Notes: generated by a model not told the origin, from the sequence alone. DNA of 64,000 nucleotides from Hydrogenophaga sp. (GCF_011390835.1 NZ_JAABRQ010000019.1:1-64000), one strand, 5' to 3'; numbered from the stretch's first letter, positions 35,872 through 45,525 are shown. Translations and numbers: made by a program.

Positions 35872-36804
35872 CTACCGCCCCGAACCCGCCCAGAAATCCG
35901 CCTGCCCATAGTGGTGCTTCAGAAAATCGATCCACAGTCGCACGCGCAAGGCCAGGTGCTTGCGCTGCGGAAACAAGGCATAGATGCCGTTGGGCGGGGC
36001 GGCGAATTCGTCCAGCACAGTGGTCAGGCGGCCGGCGGCGATGTCGTTTTCCACTTCCCAGGTGCTGCGCCAGGCGATGCCGTAGCCCGCCAGGCACCAC
36101 TCGTGCAAAACCTGGCCGTCGCTGCAGTCCAGCGGGCCGCCGGGCTTGAGGTGGATCACTTCCGGGCTGCCACCAGCTTCCTTGCCCACGGCAAACGCCC
36201 AGCCGCGCGTCTGTGACGCGTCGCTGCTGAGCGTGAGGCAGTCGAAGCGCACCAGATCAGCAGGGGCCTGCGGGCTGCCGTGTTGCTGCAGATACGTGGG
36301 TGTGGCCACGCAGAGACGGCGATTGTCCGCCAGGCGCACGCTGACCAGCGACGAGTCGGGCAGGTCGCCCACGCGCACCGCGCAGTCGTAGGCTTCGCCG
36401 GGCACGTCGACCACGCGGTCGCTGAGGTTGAGCGAGATGGTGACTTCGGGGTGCAGCTCGCGAAAGCGCGGCACCAGCGGCGCCACATGGCGGCGACCAA
36501 AGCCGGCGGGGGCGGTGATACGCAGGTGGCCGCTGGCTTTCACGCCGCCGGCGCTGACGCTGGCCTCGGCGTTGGCAAGATCAATCAGCAGGCGCTGGCA
36601 ATCCTCCAGAAACGCGCTGCCTTCGTGGGTGAGGGTGATGCGCCGCGTGGTGCGCACCATGAGCTTGACGCCCAGGCGCGCCTCCAGCGCATCGAGCCGG
36701 CGCCCGATGATGGCGGGTGCCACACCTTCGGCCTTGGCCGCCGCGGTCAGGCTGCCGCGCGCGGCCACCGAGACCAAGGTTTCGAACTGCTTGAGTTTGT
36801 CCAT
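35872..36804 (-). CDS. LysR-family transcriptional regulator
   Basis: A 310-aa LTTR. The HTH domain is MDKLKQFETLVSVAARGSLT, AAAKAEGVAPAIIGRRLDAL and LGVKLMVRTTRRITLTHEGS; the effector domain is in the CrgA-like branch (LRITAPAGFGRRHVAPLVPR). The divergent neighbour is the broken DUF1569 gene, so its local target may already be lost. ATG 36804 was chosen by alignment to the family start. Confidence 0.9.
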   Translation of the reverse strand: MDKLKQFETLVSVAARGSLTAAAKAEGVAPAIIGRRLDALEARLGVKLMVRTTRRITLTHEGSAFLEDCQRLLIDLANAEASVSAGGVKASGHLRITAPAGFGRRHVAPLVPRFRELHPEVTISLNLSDRVVDVPGEAYDCAVRVGDLPDSSLVSVRLADNRRLCVATPTYLQQHGSPQAPADLVRFDCLTLSSDASQTRGWAFAVGKEAGGSPEVIHLKPGGPLDCSDGQVLHEWCLAGYGIAWRSTWEVENDIAAGRLTTVLDEFAAPPNGIYALFPQRKHLALRVRLWIDFLKHHYGQADFWAGSGR

Positions 36805-36920
36805 CGCCGGCCAGATTACTCCAGAAAATTGGTGCAATCAATCGCAGTCACCGCCGTATTTTTGACTGAAACCGATTCAGTGGCACCTGCTAACGATTTA
36901 TTGGGTGGACCCTGCCGACG

Positions 36921-37544
36921 GTGAACGCTAAAGTGAAACCCTTTGATCCGCCCTCTCAGATAATGACCACGCTGACGCCGCAACCGCCTGAGGTCGACCT
37001 GCAACGCCGCCGGCTGCTCAGCAGCGCGGTGGTGGCCGCCCCGCTGGGCTTGGGCACCCTCGGCAGCGCCGGTTGCCGAGAAGGCCCGGGCATGAACCGG
37101 CGGCTCAGCTTCAAGACCTTGGATTAAGCACTGGCCGAGCTCACCCGCCTCTCGCAGGCGCCGAACCTGCAGCCGCACACGCCTTGGAACTGGGGCCAGA
37201 CGCTGACCCACCTGGCGCAAAGCATCGAATACTCGGTGAGGGGGTTTCCAGAGACGAAGTCAACGCTGTTCCAGCGCACGGTAGGCGCAACAGCGTTTGG
37301 CGTGTTCACCTGGCGCGGGCGCATGAGCCACCCGCTGGACGACCCCATCCCCGGCGCGCCCTCCCTCCCGGCCGATACCGACACCGTCGCGGCGCTGGCC
37401 CGCCTGCAAATCGCGGCGCAGGCCTTCCGCGACCACGCCGGGCCGCTGCAACCGCACTTTGCCTACGGCGCGCTGAGCAAGGCCGAATACGAACAGGCCC
37501 ACGCCATGCACTTGGCAAACCACTTCTCGGCGTTCACCGCCTGA
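36921..37544 (+). pseudogene. DUF1569 exported protein interrupted by one TAA codon
   Basis: A Tat-type signal (LQRRRLLSSAVVAAPLGLGT) is followed by a DUF1569 domain. The first segment ends LSFKTLD at TAA 37125-37127. The same frame then continues without a break as ALAELTRLSQAPNLQPHTPW, then LTHLAQSIEYSVRGFPETKS, to a stop at 37544. A single C-to-T change of CAA (Gln) would explain it. The start is GTG 36921 or ATG 36963. It could be a recent pseudogene, a sequencing error, or a split product. Confidence 0.8.
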
Positions 37545-37584
37545 GGCTTCGCCGGGCACCGCCAGTGGCGGGACGGCTTGACCC

Positions 37585-38778
37585 CTACGTCAGCCCGCTC
37601 AGCCGCGCGATCTCCGCCTCACCATAGCCGAGCTCACCCAGCAGCTCCGCGTTGTGCTCGCCCAGGCGAGGTGGGCTCAGGCGCACGCCGGGGCGCTGGC
37701 CATCGAGCGTGAACGGGAACAACACGGTGGGTGCGGTCTGGCCGGCGCATTCGCCGTCGGGCAGGGTGATGGGGGCCAGGCTGCCGGTGGCGTTGAGGTG
37801 CGGGTCGTCTAGCAGGTCGTGCGGGCGGGTGATGGGCGCGAACGGCAGGCCTTCGCGCTCGAACACCTCGGCCAGCTCGGCCGCGCTGCGATTGGCCAGG
37901 CGCTGGCGCAGCTCAGGCACCAGCCAGCTGCGCTCGCGCACGCGGTGGTTATTGCTGGGCAGGCGAGGGTCGGCCTTGAGGTCGTCGAAACTGAAGGCCT
38001 TGCAGAAGATGTCCCACTGGGTATCGCTGACCACAGCGAGGAAAATTTGCTCGCCGTCTTTGACGCTGAACACGTCGTAAATACCCCAGGACGAAATGCG
38101 CTCGGGCATGGGCGCGGCGGGCTGGCCAGTCACGGCGAACTGCATCATGTGCTGCGCGACGAGGAACACGTTGTTTTCGAACAGCGCGCTCTCCACCTTC
38201 TGGCCCAGGCCCGTGGTCTCGCGCGCTTTCAGCGCCGCCATCACGCCGATGGCGCCGAACAGGCCGCCCATGATGTCATTCACGCTGCTGCCCGCGCGCA
38301 GCGGGTCACCAGGCCGCCCGGTCATGTAGGCCAGGCCGCCCATCATCTGCACCACCTCGTCAAGCGCGGTGCGGTGGTCGTACGGTCCGGGCAGAAAGCC
38401 TTTGAGGCTCACGTAGATCAGGCGCGGGTTGAGCTGCTTCAGGCTGTCGTAGTCCAGCCCGAGCTTCTGCATGGTCTCGGTCTTGAAGTTTTCGCTCACC
38501 ACGTCGGCGGTGGCGATGAGCTTGAGCACGGCTTCCTTGCCCTGTGGCGTGTGCAGATCAAGCACCAGGCTTTTCTTGTTGCGGTTGAACAGCGGGAAGA
38601 AGCCTGCGCCGGAGCCGAGCAGGCGGCGCGTGTTGTCACCCTTGAGTGGCTCGACCTTGATCACCTCGGCACCTAGGTCGCCGAGCACCATGCCGCAGGT
38701 CGGGCCCATGACCATGTGGGTGAACTCGACGACGCGGATGCCGGCGTAGGGCAAAGAATTGGGTGCAGCGTTGCTCAT
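37585..38778 (-). CDS. CaiB/BaiF family (class III) CoA-transferase
   Basis: A 397-aa class III CoA-transferase: YAGIRVVEFTHMVMGPTCGM, LGDLGAEVIKVEPLKGDNTR, RNKKSLVLDLHTPQGKEAVL and the catalytic Asp region VNDIMGGLFGAIGVMAALKA. It moves CoA between carboxylic acids. The start overlaps the stop of the HMG-CoA-lyase gene as ATGA. The pair suggests activation and retro-aldol cleavage of a branched dicarboxylate, as in leucine or itaconate-type catabolism; the substrate is not identifiable. Confidence 0.93.
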   Translation of the reverse strand: MSNAAPNSLPYAGIRVVEFTHMVMGPTCGMVLGDLGAEVIKVEPLKGDNTRRLLGSGAGFFPLFNRNKKSLVLDLHTPQGKEAVLKLIATADVVSENFKTETMQKLGLDYDSLKQLNPRLIYVSLKGFLPGPYDHRTALDEVVQMMGGLAYMTGRPGDPLRAGSSVNDIMGGLFGAIGVMAALKARETTGLGQKVESALFENNVFLVAQHMMQFAVTGQPAAPMPERISSWGIYDVFSVKDGEQIFLAVVSDTQWDIFCKAFSFDDLKADPRLPSNNHRVRERSWLVPELRQRLANRSAAELAEVFEREGLPFAPITRPHDLLDDPHLNATGSLAPITLPDGECAGQTAPTVLFPFTLDGQRPGVRLSPPRLGEHNAELLGELGYGEAEIARLSGLT

Positions 38779-39740
38779 GAGATCGACGTGCTTGGGTATT
38801 CAAAAGATGACCAGCCCTTGGGCAGGCCAGCCAAAGGGGTCATGCCGTGCAGCGGTTCGCCGGGCAAACCAGCCTGGAGCGGCTCGCGCGCGGCCAGCAG
38901 GCCATCGATTTGCACGCCAGTGCGCACGCCCATGGCTTCGAACATGAAGACCAGGTCTTCGGTGACCACGTTGCCGCTGGCGCCGGGCGCGTAGGGGCAA
39001 CCGCCCAGGCCAGCAAGTGAGCTGTCGAAGCTGCGCACACCCACATCCCACGCCGCCAGGCAGTTGGCCAGGCCCAGGCCGCGGGTATTGTGCAGATGGG
39101 CGGCACCCGCGCGGTCGCCGAGCTCGGCGCGCAAGCGGGTGAACAGGCGGCGCACCTGCGCCGGGTGGGCCATGCCGGTGGTGTCGGACAGGCCCACTTC
39201 GTCAGCGCCCGCGCTCACACAATCAACCGCCAGGCGGATCACCTCGTCTTCATGCACCGCGCCCTGCAGCGTGCAGCCGAAGGCGGTGGACAGACCCACT
39301 TCCAGTGAGGTTGCGGGTGCGCTGTCGCGCCGCAGCGCGGCCACTGTGCGCAATTCGTCGAGCATCTGTGCACGGGTCTTGCGCACATTGGCGAGCGAAT
39401 GGGCCTCACTGGCCGAGACCGGCAGGGTGATCTTGTGCACCCCGGCGGCAAAGGCGGCCTCTGCCCCACGGGCATTGGGCACCAGCACCATGATGGTCAG
39501 GCGCCGGTGTCGCGCGACATGGGTCAGTGCATGGCGCACCACCTCGGCAGCGTCCGCCATCTGCGGCATCAGGCGCGCCGGCACGAACGACGCCACCTCG
39601 ATCTCGCGCAAGCCGGCGGCCACCAGCGCGTCGATCCAGCGGCACTTGTCGGCCGTGGCCATGGTTGCCGACACGGACTGCAACCCATCGCGCGGGCCGA
39701 CCTCGCTGATGCGCACGTCGGGGGTGGGGCTGGAAGGCAT
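38775..39740 (-). CDS. Hydroxymethylglutaryl-CoA lyase family enzyme
   Basis: A 321-aa HMG-CoA lyase/citramalyl-CoA lyase-type TIM barrel: ISEVGPRDGLQSV (metal and catalytic residues), ADEVGLSDTTGMAHPAQV, HLHNTRGLGLANCLAAWDVG and the signature GLGGCPYAPGASGNVVTEDL with the active-site Cys. ATG 39740 is used. It is co-translated with the CoA-transferase. HMG-CoA versus citramalyl-CoA specificity cannot be told here. Confidence 0.93.
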   Translation of the reverse strand: MPSSPTPDVRISEVGPRDGLQSVSATMATADKCRWIDALVAAGLREIEVASFVPARLMPQMADAAEVVRHALTHVARHRRLTIMVLVPNARGAEAAFAAGVHKITLPVSASEAHSLANVRKTRAQMLDELRTVAALRRDSAPATSLEVGLSTAFGCTLQGAVHEDEVIRLAVDCVSAGADEVGLSDTTGMAHPAQVRRLFTRLRAELGDRAGAAHLHNTRGLGLANCLAAWDVGVRSFDSSLAGLGGCPYAPGASGNVVTEDLVFMFEAMGVRTGVQIDGLLAAREPLQAGLPGEPLHGMTPLAGLPKGWSSFEYPSTSIS

Positions 39741-39850
39741 GTCCGCATGGTACCGCCTGGGCTCTGAGCAGGACTGCATTCAAAAAAGTCACAGGTCAAA
39801 CCCCCGCAGGGTTTTTAATGTTGGGCAAAGGTTGGAATACATTGGCAGGC

Positions 39851-40552
39851 ATGAAAAAGCCCCGCGCGGTCTTGTTTGACGCCTATGGCACGCTGTTCGA
39901 CGTGTACAGCATCGCCATGCTGGCCGAGCAGCTGTTTTCCGGTCAGGGCCAGCGGCTGGCCCTGCTCTGGCGTGACAAGCAGATTGAATACACACGCCTG
40001 GCCACCACCAGCAACCACGGCGCGCACTACCAGCCGTTCTGGACGCTGACCGAGGCTGCCCTGCGCTACGCCATCAAGTCCGTGGCGCCCGCCGCGCGCG
40101 CTGAATGGGCCACCGGCGGCTTTGAAGACCACCACCGCGCGCTCATGGGCCAGTATCGCCACCTCTCGGGCTTTCCGGAAACGCGCGCCGTGCTCACGGC
40201 GCTGCGCGAACGCGGCCTCAAGACCGGCATCCTGTCCAACGGAGACCCCGAGATGCTGGGCATTTCGGTGCGTAGCGCCGGACTGGACGAGCTGCTCGAC
40301 CATGTGATCAGCGTGCACCTGGTGCGCCTGTTCAAGACCGCGCCCGAAGCCTACGCCCTGGGCCCGGCTGCCACGGGTGTGCCGGCAAATGAGACGCTGT
40401 TTGTCAGCTCCAACAGCTGGGACGCGCTTGCCGCCACCTGGTTTGGCTACCAGACACTCTGGGTCAACCGCCAGAACGCGCCGTTCGAAGAACTCGGCAC
40501 CGCGCCGCACCGCATCGGCAGCAGCCTGCGCGATGTTTTGGAGATGCTGTGA
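39851..40552 (+). CDS. Haloacid dehalogenase, type II
   Basis: A 233-aa HAD protein close to L-2-haloacid dehalogenases: nucleophile motif VLFDAYGTLFDV, ILSNGDPEML (motif II), LVRLFKTAPEAYALG (Lys) and FVSSNSWDALAATWFG. Dehalogenase activity is a family label; generic phosphatase activity is possible. ATG 39851 was chosen by family start. Confidence 0.9.
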   Translation: MKKPRAVLFDAYGTLFDVYSIAMLAEQLFSGQGQRLALLWRDKQIEYTRLATTSNHGAHYQPFWTLTEAALRYAIKSVAPAARAEWATGGFEDHHRALMGQYRHLSGFPETRAVLTALRERGLKTGILSNGDPEMLGISVRSAGLDELLDHVISVHLVRLFKTAPEAYALGPAATGVPANETLFVSSNSWDALAATWFGYQTLWVNRQNAPFEELGTAPHRIGSSLRDVLEML

Positions 40553-40554
40553 AC

Positions 40555-40650
40555 GCCCCCCTGCGCCGCTTCGCGTCTTCCCCCCTTTCCTGCGGGACGA
40601 GAGTCGCAGCCTGTGGCCCGGCGAAGCCGGTTCCACCGCTGACCTGACTC
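40555..40650. repeat. Intergenic repeat-like block before glcB
   Basis: The 156-bp gap between the dehalogenase and glcB contains CCCCCCTGCGCCGCTTCGCG and the small hairpin CCGGC-GAA-GCCGG. It resembles short repeats that I associate with Comamonadaceae intergenic regions, and broadly the block at 15294-15345. The last ~40 bp before glcB turn A/T rich and probably hold its promoter. Confidence 0.3.
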
Positions 40651-40708
40651 AGCCCAACGTACCGCCGAGACCAATCCTTTCAGTATTTATTTTCTTTTGG
40701 AGCAACGT

Positions 40709-42934
40709 ATGACCACCCACAAAACACCCCGCACCCAGATCCACGGCCTGCAAGTCGCCACCGAACTGTTTGAGTTCGTCAACAGCCAGGTGCTACCAGG
40801 CTCTGGTGTGTCCAGCGAGACTTTCTGGAAGGGCTTTGACGCCATCGTGAGCGACCTCGCGCCCAAGAACGCGGCCCTGCTGGCCGAACGCGACCGGCTG
40901 CAGGCAGAGCTGGACAAATGGCACAGCGCCAACCCCGGCCCGGTGCGCGACATGCTGGGCTACCGCAAGTTCCTGGAGACCATTGGCTACCTCGTGCCCG
41001 AGCCGAAAAAGGTCAAGGCCACCACCAAGAACGTGGACGACGAGCTGGCGGTGCAGGCCGGCCCGCAGCTGGTGGTGCCGATCCTGAACGCGCGCTACGC
41101 GCTCAACGCCGCCAACGCACGCTGGGGCAGCCTGTACGACGCGCTCTACGGCACCGACGTGATCAGCGAAGACAAAGGCTGCGGCAAAGTAGGTCCAGGC
41201 AAGAAGGGCGGCTACAACCCCAAGCGCGGCGCCAAGGTGATCGAATACGCGCGCCACGTGCTCGACCGCTGCGCACCGCTGAAGAAGGGCTCCCATGTGG
41301 GTTCCACCGCCTACAAGATCAACAAGGACGGCGAGCTCGTGGTCGGTCTCAACGGCGGCGGCACCAGCAAACTGGCCGACCAGGCCCAGCTCGTGGGCTA
41401 CCAGGGTGAAGCGAAGTCGCCCACCGCTGTGCTGCTCAAACATAACGGCCTGCACCTGGACATCCAGATCAACCGCGCTACGCCGATTGGCAAAAGCGAC
41501 GCCGCTGGCGTGAGCGATCTGGTGGTGGAAGCCGCGCTGTCCACTATCCTCGACCTCGAAGACTCGGTAGCCGCGGTGGACGCACAGGACAAGGTACTGG
41601 CCTACCGAAACTGGCTCGGCATCCTGCAGGGCACGTTGGTGGAGTCGTTCCAGAAGGGCGGCCAGACCATGACCCGCGGCCTCAACGCGGACCGCGAATA
41701 CACCGCACCGAACGGAAAACCCGTGCGCCTGCACGGCCGCTCGCTCATGTTCCTGCGCAACGTCGGTCACCTCATGACCAACCCCGCCATCCTCTGGGGC
41801 GAGGAAGGCCAAGAGATTCCCGAAGGCATTCTGGACGCAATGGTCACCACCACCATCGCCCTGCACGACCTCAAGCGCACAAAAAGGGACGCGATCCGCA
41901 ACTCGCGAAAGGGCTCGGTCTACATCGTCAAGCCCAAGATGCACGGCCCGCGCGAGGTGGCGTTTGCCGCCGAGCTGTTTGGCCGCGTCGAGCAGGTGCT
42001 CAGTCTGCCGGAGAGCACCGTCAAGTTGGGCATCATGGACGAGGAGCGCCGCACCAGCGTCAACCTCAAGGCCTGTATTGCTGCCGCCGCCAGCCGGGTG
42101 GCCTTCATCAACACCGGCTTCCTCGACCGCACCGGCGACGAGATGCACAGCACTATGATGGCCGGCCCGATGGTGCGCAAGGGCGACATGAAGACCAGCG
42201 CCTGGATCCAGGCCTACGAGCGCAACAACGTGCTGGTGGGTCTGGCCTGCGGCCTGCGCGGCAAGGCGCAGATCGGCAAAGGCATGTGGGCCATGCCCGA
42301 CCTGATGAAGGCCATGATGGAGCAGAAGATCGCCCACCCCAAAGCCGGCGCCAACACCGCCTGGGTGCCCAGCCCGACGGGGGCTACGCTGCACGCCCTG
42401 CACTACCACCAGGTGCTGGTGTCCGACGTGCAGAAAGGCCTGGAAAAAATCGACGCCTCTCAGGAGCGCGACAACCTGCTGACCGGTCTGCTGACCGTGC
42501 CGGTGTCGAGCAACCCCAACTGGAGCGCCGAGGAAAAACAGCAGGAACTGGACAACAACGCCCAAGGCATTCTGGGCTACGTGGTGCGCTGGGTTGACCA
42601 GGGCGTAGGCTGCTCCAAGGTGCCCGACATCCACAACGTGGGTCTGATGGAAGACCGCGCTACGCTGCGCATCTCCAGCCAGCACATGGCCAACTGGCTG
42701 CTGCACGGCGTTGTGACCGAAGCACAGGTGAAGAAGACTTTCGAGCGCATGGCCGCGGTGGTCGACGGCCAGAACGCCGGCGACCCGTTCTACAAACCCA
42801 TGGCCGGCAACTTCAAGAAAAGCATGGCCTACCAGGCCGCGCTGGACCTGGTGTTCAAGGGCAAGGAACAGCCCAGCGGCTACACCGAGCCGCTGCTGCA
42901 CGCCTGGCGCCTCAAAGTGAAAGCTGCCGCCTGA
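40709..42934 (+). CDS. glcB: Malate synthase G
   Basis: Condenses glyoxylate with acetyl-CoA to malate, for growth on C2 compounds or glycolate. The 741-aa length is typical of isoform G. Visible motifs are [76 protein letters not shown], and [23 protein letters not shown] 40709 has GGAG 7 nt upstream. A strong terminator follows. Confidence 0.97.
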   Translation: MTTHKTPRTQIHGLQVATELFEFVNSQVLPGSGVSSETFWKGFDAIVSDLAPKNAALLAERDRLQAELDKWHSANPGPVRDMLGYRKFLETIGYLVPEPKKVKATTKNVDDELAVQAGPQLVVPILNARYALNAANARWGSLYDALYGTDVISEDKGCGKVGPGKKGGYNPKRGAKVIEYARHVLDRCAPLKKGSHVGSTAYKINKDGELVVGLNGGGTSKLADQAQLVGYQGEAKSPTAVLLKHNGLHLDIQINRATPIGKSDAAGVSDLVVEAALSTILDLEDSVAAVDAQDKVLAYRNWLGILQGTLVESFQKGGQTMTRGLNADREYTAPNGKPVRLHGRSLMFLRNVGHLMTNPAILWGEEGQEIPEGILDAMVTTTIALHDLKRTKRDAIRNSRKGSVYIVKPKMHGPREVAFAAELFGRVEQVLSLPESTVKLGIMDEERRTSVNLKACIAAAASRVAFINTGFLDRTGDEMHSTMMAGPMVRKGDMKTSAWIQAYERNNVLVGLACGLRGKAQIGKGMWAMPDLMKAMMEQKIAHPKAGANTAWVPSPTGATLHALHYHQVLVSDVQKGLEKIDASQERDNLLTGLLTVPVSSNPNWSAEEKQQELDNNAQGILGYVVRWVDQGVGCSKVPDIHNVGLMEDRATLRISSQHMANWLLHGVVTEAQVKKTFERMAAVVDGQNAGDPFYKPMAGNFKKSMAYQAALDLVFKGKEQPSGYTEPLLHAWRLKVKAAA

Positions 42935-42961
42935 TCTGACAACGAGGAGTCGAGGAGACTG

Positions 42962-42990
42962 ACGGCGCCCTTCGAGGCGCCGTTTTTTTT
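42962..42990 (+). terminator. Intrinsic terminator of glcB
   Basis: ACGGCGCC and GGCGCCGT form a perfect 8-bp stem with loop CTTCGA, followed by TTTTTTTT. It lies 27 nt after the glcB stop and is the clearest intrinsic terminator in the window. Confidence 0.92.
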
Positions 42991-43039
42991 GGCCATTGCA
43001 CCCGGCCGGGTCTGGCGCAGGATGTGCTTGCAATCGAGC

Positions 43040-43540
43040 ATGACGTCCAACGCACTGATCTCCACTCCTTCGCCGTCGCTGCCGGAACCCAGCCTGAGCA
43101 AGCTCGACAGCGCCCTGCTCAGCATCCTCGTCAAAGACGGCCGCGCCTCCTTCGCCGATATCGCACGCCAGCTTGGCATTTCCCGCGCGCACGCGCGGGC
43201 CCGGGTGCAGGCGCTGCAGGCCAGCGGCGTGATCGAGCTGTTCGGCGCGGTGATCAACCCGGAGAAGCTGGGCAAGGTGCTGTCGACCTTTCTCGATATC
43301 CAGGTCGCGCCGGTGGCCCTAGAGGCGGTGGCACAGGAGCTGGCCGATTGCAAGGAAGTGGTCAGCCTCTACATCATGAGCGACCTCAAGAGCCTGCACG
43401 TGCATGCGCTGACCGAAGGCGTTCAGGACTTCGAGGCCTTTGTTCACCGCCACCTGTTCAACCGGCCCGACATCCTGTCGGTCGATTGCAAGACCCTGCT
43501 CACCCGGGTCAAGCACCGGCGCGGCGGCGCCCGGCTGTGA
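43040..43540 (+). CDS. Lrp/AsnC-family transcriptional regulator
   Basis: A 166-aa AsnC-type regulator. The HTH is SKLDSALLSILVKDGRASFA, DIARQLGISRAHARARVQAL and ASGVIELFGAVINPEKLGKV; the RAM ligand-binding domain follows. The N-terminal Ser/Pro-rich extension is unusual. ATG 43040 avoids the overlap with the glcB terminator. It is upstream of, and in the same direction as, the TRAP operon and may regulate it. Confidence 0.9.
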   Translation: MTSNALISTPSPSLPEPSLSKLDSALLSILVKDGRASFADIARQLGISRAHARARVQALQASGVIELFGAVINPEKLGKVLSTFLDIQVAPVALEAVAQELADCKEVVSLYIMSDLKSLHVHALTEGVQDFEAFVHRHLFNRPDILSVDCKTLLTRVKHRRGGARL

Positions 43541-43581
43541 GCGGTGCGTCCAGCGTGGTGCGCGCGCACCGGGCGGGTGCA

Positions 43582-43698
43582 GGCTGAACATTCGTCACCG
43601 CCGCGGCCGCTGGACGGGGCCGGCACGCTACCGATGCCATCCAAACGGCATCCAGCTGTTGACAAACGATCACCCGGAGCGGATCGGCTGAACATTCG
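43582..43698. repeat. Two direct copies of GGCTGAACATTCG upstream of the TRAP operon
   Basis: GGCTGAACATTCG occurs exactly at 43582-43594 and 43686-43698, in each case followed by a TCAC/CGCCGC-like sequence. They are about 230 and 130 bp upstream of the sigma-54 promoter, where enhancer-binding proteins commonly bind. Confidence 0.5.
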
Positions 43699-43774
43699 AT
43701 CACGCCGCCTGTGGCAAACGGCACCGGCCACGGTGTTTCTTGGTGCAGTCGTGCCCCCTGTCGATCAGGACTTT

Positions 43775-43790
43775 ATTGAATATTTTCAAT
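43775..43790. promoter_or_regulatory. AT-rich inverted repeat before the sigma-54 promoter
   Basis: ATTGAA-TATT-TTCAAT is a perfect 6-bp inverted repeat with a 4-bp spacer, 22 bp upstream of the -24 box. It could bind an activator or IHF-like bending protein. Confidence 0.4.
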
Positions 43791-43812
43791 GACTTAAGTG
43801 ATTTTTGGTGTG

Positions 43813-43827
43813 TGGCACAGCGCTTGC
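43813..43827 (+). promoter_or_regulatory. Sigma-54 promoter of the TRAP operon
   Basis: TGGCACAGCGCTTGC matches the -24/-12 consensus TGGCAC-N5-TTGC, with exactly 10 bp between the invariant GG and GC. Transcription would start near 43839, leaving an about 56-nt leader before dctP at 43895. TRAP and Dct C4-dicarboxylate transport genes are known sigma-54 targets, often through DctD-type activators. Confidence 0.7.
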
Positions 43828-43894
43828 GCATGGGTCTGGGTGTGGCCGTACAAACGGCAGCGCCATTTTTTCCAACCCACCCAGGAGTCTCACC

Positions 43895-44986
43895 ATGTCA
43901 CTCGTTCGCCGCCAGTTCCTCTCCCGTGCCGCTGTTGCAGGCAGCGTGCTCGGCGCACCCGCCCTGGTCCACGCCCAGGGCAAGGCCCAGTTCAACTGGA
44001 AAATGACCAGCGCCTATCCCAAGGGTTCGCCCTTCTACATGGCGGGGCCCGGCAGCGCCACCGACCTGGCCAAGCGCATCCTCGAGATGTCGGACGGTCA
44101 GCTCAACATTCAGGTGTTTGGCGCTGGCGAGCTGATCCCCGCGTTTGAAGGTTTCGATGCGGTGCGCGCCGGCACCGTGGAAATGAACCACGCCAATGCC
44201 TACTTCTGGACCGGCAAGACCTCCGCCGCCCAGTACTTCACCGCCGTGCCGTTCGGCATGAACTTCCAGGCCGTCAATGGATGGCTGTATGACGGCGGCG
44301 GCATCGACCTCTGGAACGAGGTCTACGCGCCTTTCGGCATGGTGGCCATGCCCTGCGGCAACACCGGCGTGCAGATGACCGGCTGGTTCAAGAAGGAAAT
44401 CAAGTCTGTGGCCGACCTCAAAGGCCTGAAGATGCGCATCCCTGGACTGGCGGGCAAGGTCTACGCCAATCTTGGGGTGGACGTGAAGGTGCTGCCGGGC
44501 GGCGAGATCTTCCCCGCCCTGGAGCGCGGCGTGATTGATGCGGCCGAGTTCGTCGGACCGTTCCAGGATCGCCGCCTCGGCCTGCAGAAAGCCGCCAAGT
44601 ACTACTACACCACCGGCTGGCACGAGTCTGCAACGGTGTCCGAACTGCTCATCAACAAGGCTGCCTGGGACAAACTGCCCAAGCACCTGCAGGCGGTGGT
44701 CAGCAACGCATCAGCGGCCTGCAACGTGATCAGCGAAGCCTGGTGCCAGAAGGCTAACTCCGAAGCCATGGACGACTTGGTGAACAACCAGAAGGTGATC
44801 GCCCGGCCGCTGCCCGCGGACGTAATCAAGGCGCTTCGTGCCGAGACCGAGAAGGTGCTCGCCGAGGCGGTGGCCAAGGACCCGATGACCAAGAAGGTGC
44901 GCGACTCGTACATGGCGTACAAGGCCAAGTCTGACCGCTGGAGCGAGATCAGCGAAGAGGCCTACCACACCCAGGTGCGGGGCTGA
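43895..44986 (+). CDS. dctP: TRAP transporter substrate-binding protein DctP
   Basis: A 363-aa periplasmic receptor. The Tat-type signal is MSLVRRQFLSRAAVAGSVLG, cleaved near VHAQ. The mature protein has the DctP fold with YFTAVPFGMNFQAVNGWLYD, VADLKGLKMRIPGLAGKVYA and IDAAEFVGPFQDRRLGLQKA. The VGP/W pattern and RIPG element fit the 2-oxo/hydroxy-monocarboxylate (DctP1-like) branch, but the ligand is not fixed. AGGAG lies 7 nt before the ATG, and a sigma-54 promoter lies upstream. Confidence 0.94.
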   Translation: MSLVRRQFLSRAAVAGSVLGAPALVHAQGKAQFNWKMTSAYPKGSPFYMAGPGSATDLAKRILEMSDGQLNIQVFGAGELIPAFEGFDAVRAGTVEMNHANAYFWTGKTSAAQYFTAVPFGMNFQAVNGWLYDGGGIDLWNEVYAPFGMVAMPCGNTGVQMTGWFKKEIKSVADLKGLKMRIPGLAGKVYANLGVDVKVLPGGEIFPALERGVIDAAEFVGPFQDRRLGLQKAAKYYYTTGWHESATVSELLINKAAWDKLPKHLQAVVSNASAACNVISEAWCQKANSEAMDDLVNNQKVIARPLPADVIKALRAETEKVLAEAVAKDPMTKKVRDSYMAYKAKSDRWSEISEEAYHTQVRG

Positions 44987-44988
44987 AC

Positions 44989-45525
44989 ATGAGCGCAGCC
45001 GGGCATATCCACACGCCTGCCGCGTTGCGCGGCATCGAGTCGTTCATCGACTGGATCGGGCGCGTCACCGCGTGGGTGGCACTGGCCATGATCGGCCTGG
45101 TGGCGCTCAACGTGATCCTGCGCTACTCGCTGAGTCTGGGCTCGGTGTGGGCGCAGGAGCTGGAGTGGCACCTGCTCGCTGCGCTCATTCTTCTGGGCAT
45201 GTGCCACGCGCTGCAGCGCGGCGACAACGTCCGGGTGGACCTTTTCTATGCCCGGTATTCGCCCACCACCAAGTTCGTGGTGGACGTCTTCGCTGCGCTG
45301 CTGACGGCGGCCGTGGCCTTGCTGTTCGTTTACCTGTCGCTGCCTTACGTGGGGCAGTCGTATTCGATCCTGGAGGGCTCTCCCGATCCGGGCGGCATTC
45401 CCTACCGATGGGCGGTGAAGGCGCTGATTCCACTGGGCTACAGCCTGGTCGCGCTACAGCAGCTGGCGCACCTGATGCGGCTGGTGATCACCCGCCGCGC
45501 AAGCCTGGAGGGCGCCCATGTTTGA
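44989..45525 (+). CDS. dctQ: TRAP transporter small permease (DctQ)
   Basis: A 178-aa membrane protein with four helices (VTAWVALAMIGLVALNVILR, WHLLAALILLGMCHAL, FAALLTAAVALLFVYLSLPY, WAVKALIPLGYSLVALQQLA). The DctQ motif LQRGDNVRVDLFYARYSP is present. It partners with DctM. It starts 2 nt after the dctP stop and overlaps dctM by 8 nt. Confidence 0.93.
   Translation: MSAAGHIHTPAALRGIESFIDWIGRVTAWVALAMIGLVALNVILRYSLSLGSVWAQELEWHLLAALILLGMCHALQRGDNVRVDLFYARYSPTTKFVVDVFAALLTAAVALLFVYLSLPYVGQSYSILEGSPDPGGIPYRWAVKALIPLGYSLVALQQLAHLMRLVITRRASLEGAHV

Noticed and set aside
40793..43192. 799-codon leftward open frame opposite glcB
   Set aside because: Shadow of the highly G/C-biased third codon positions of glcB; no domain and His/Gly/Gln-rich composition.
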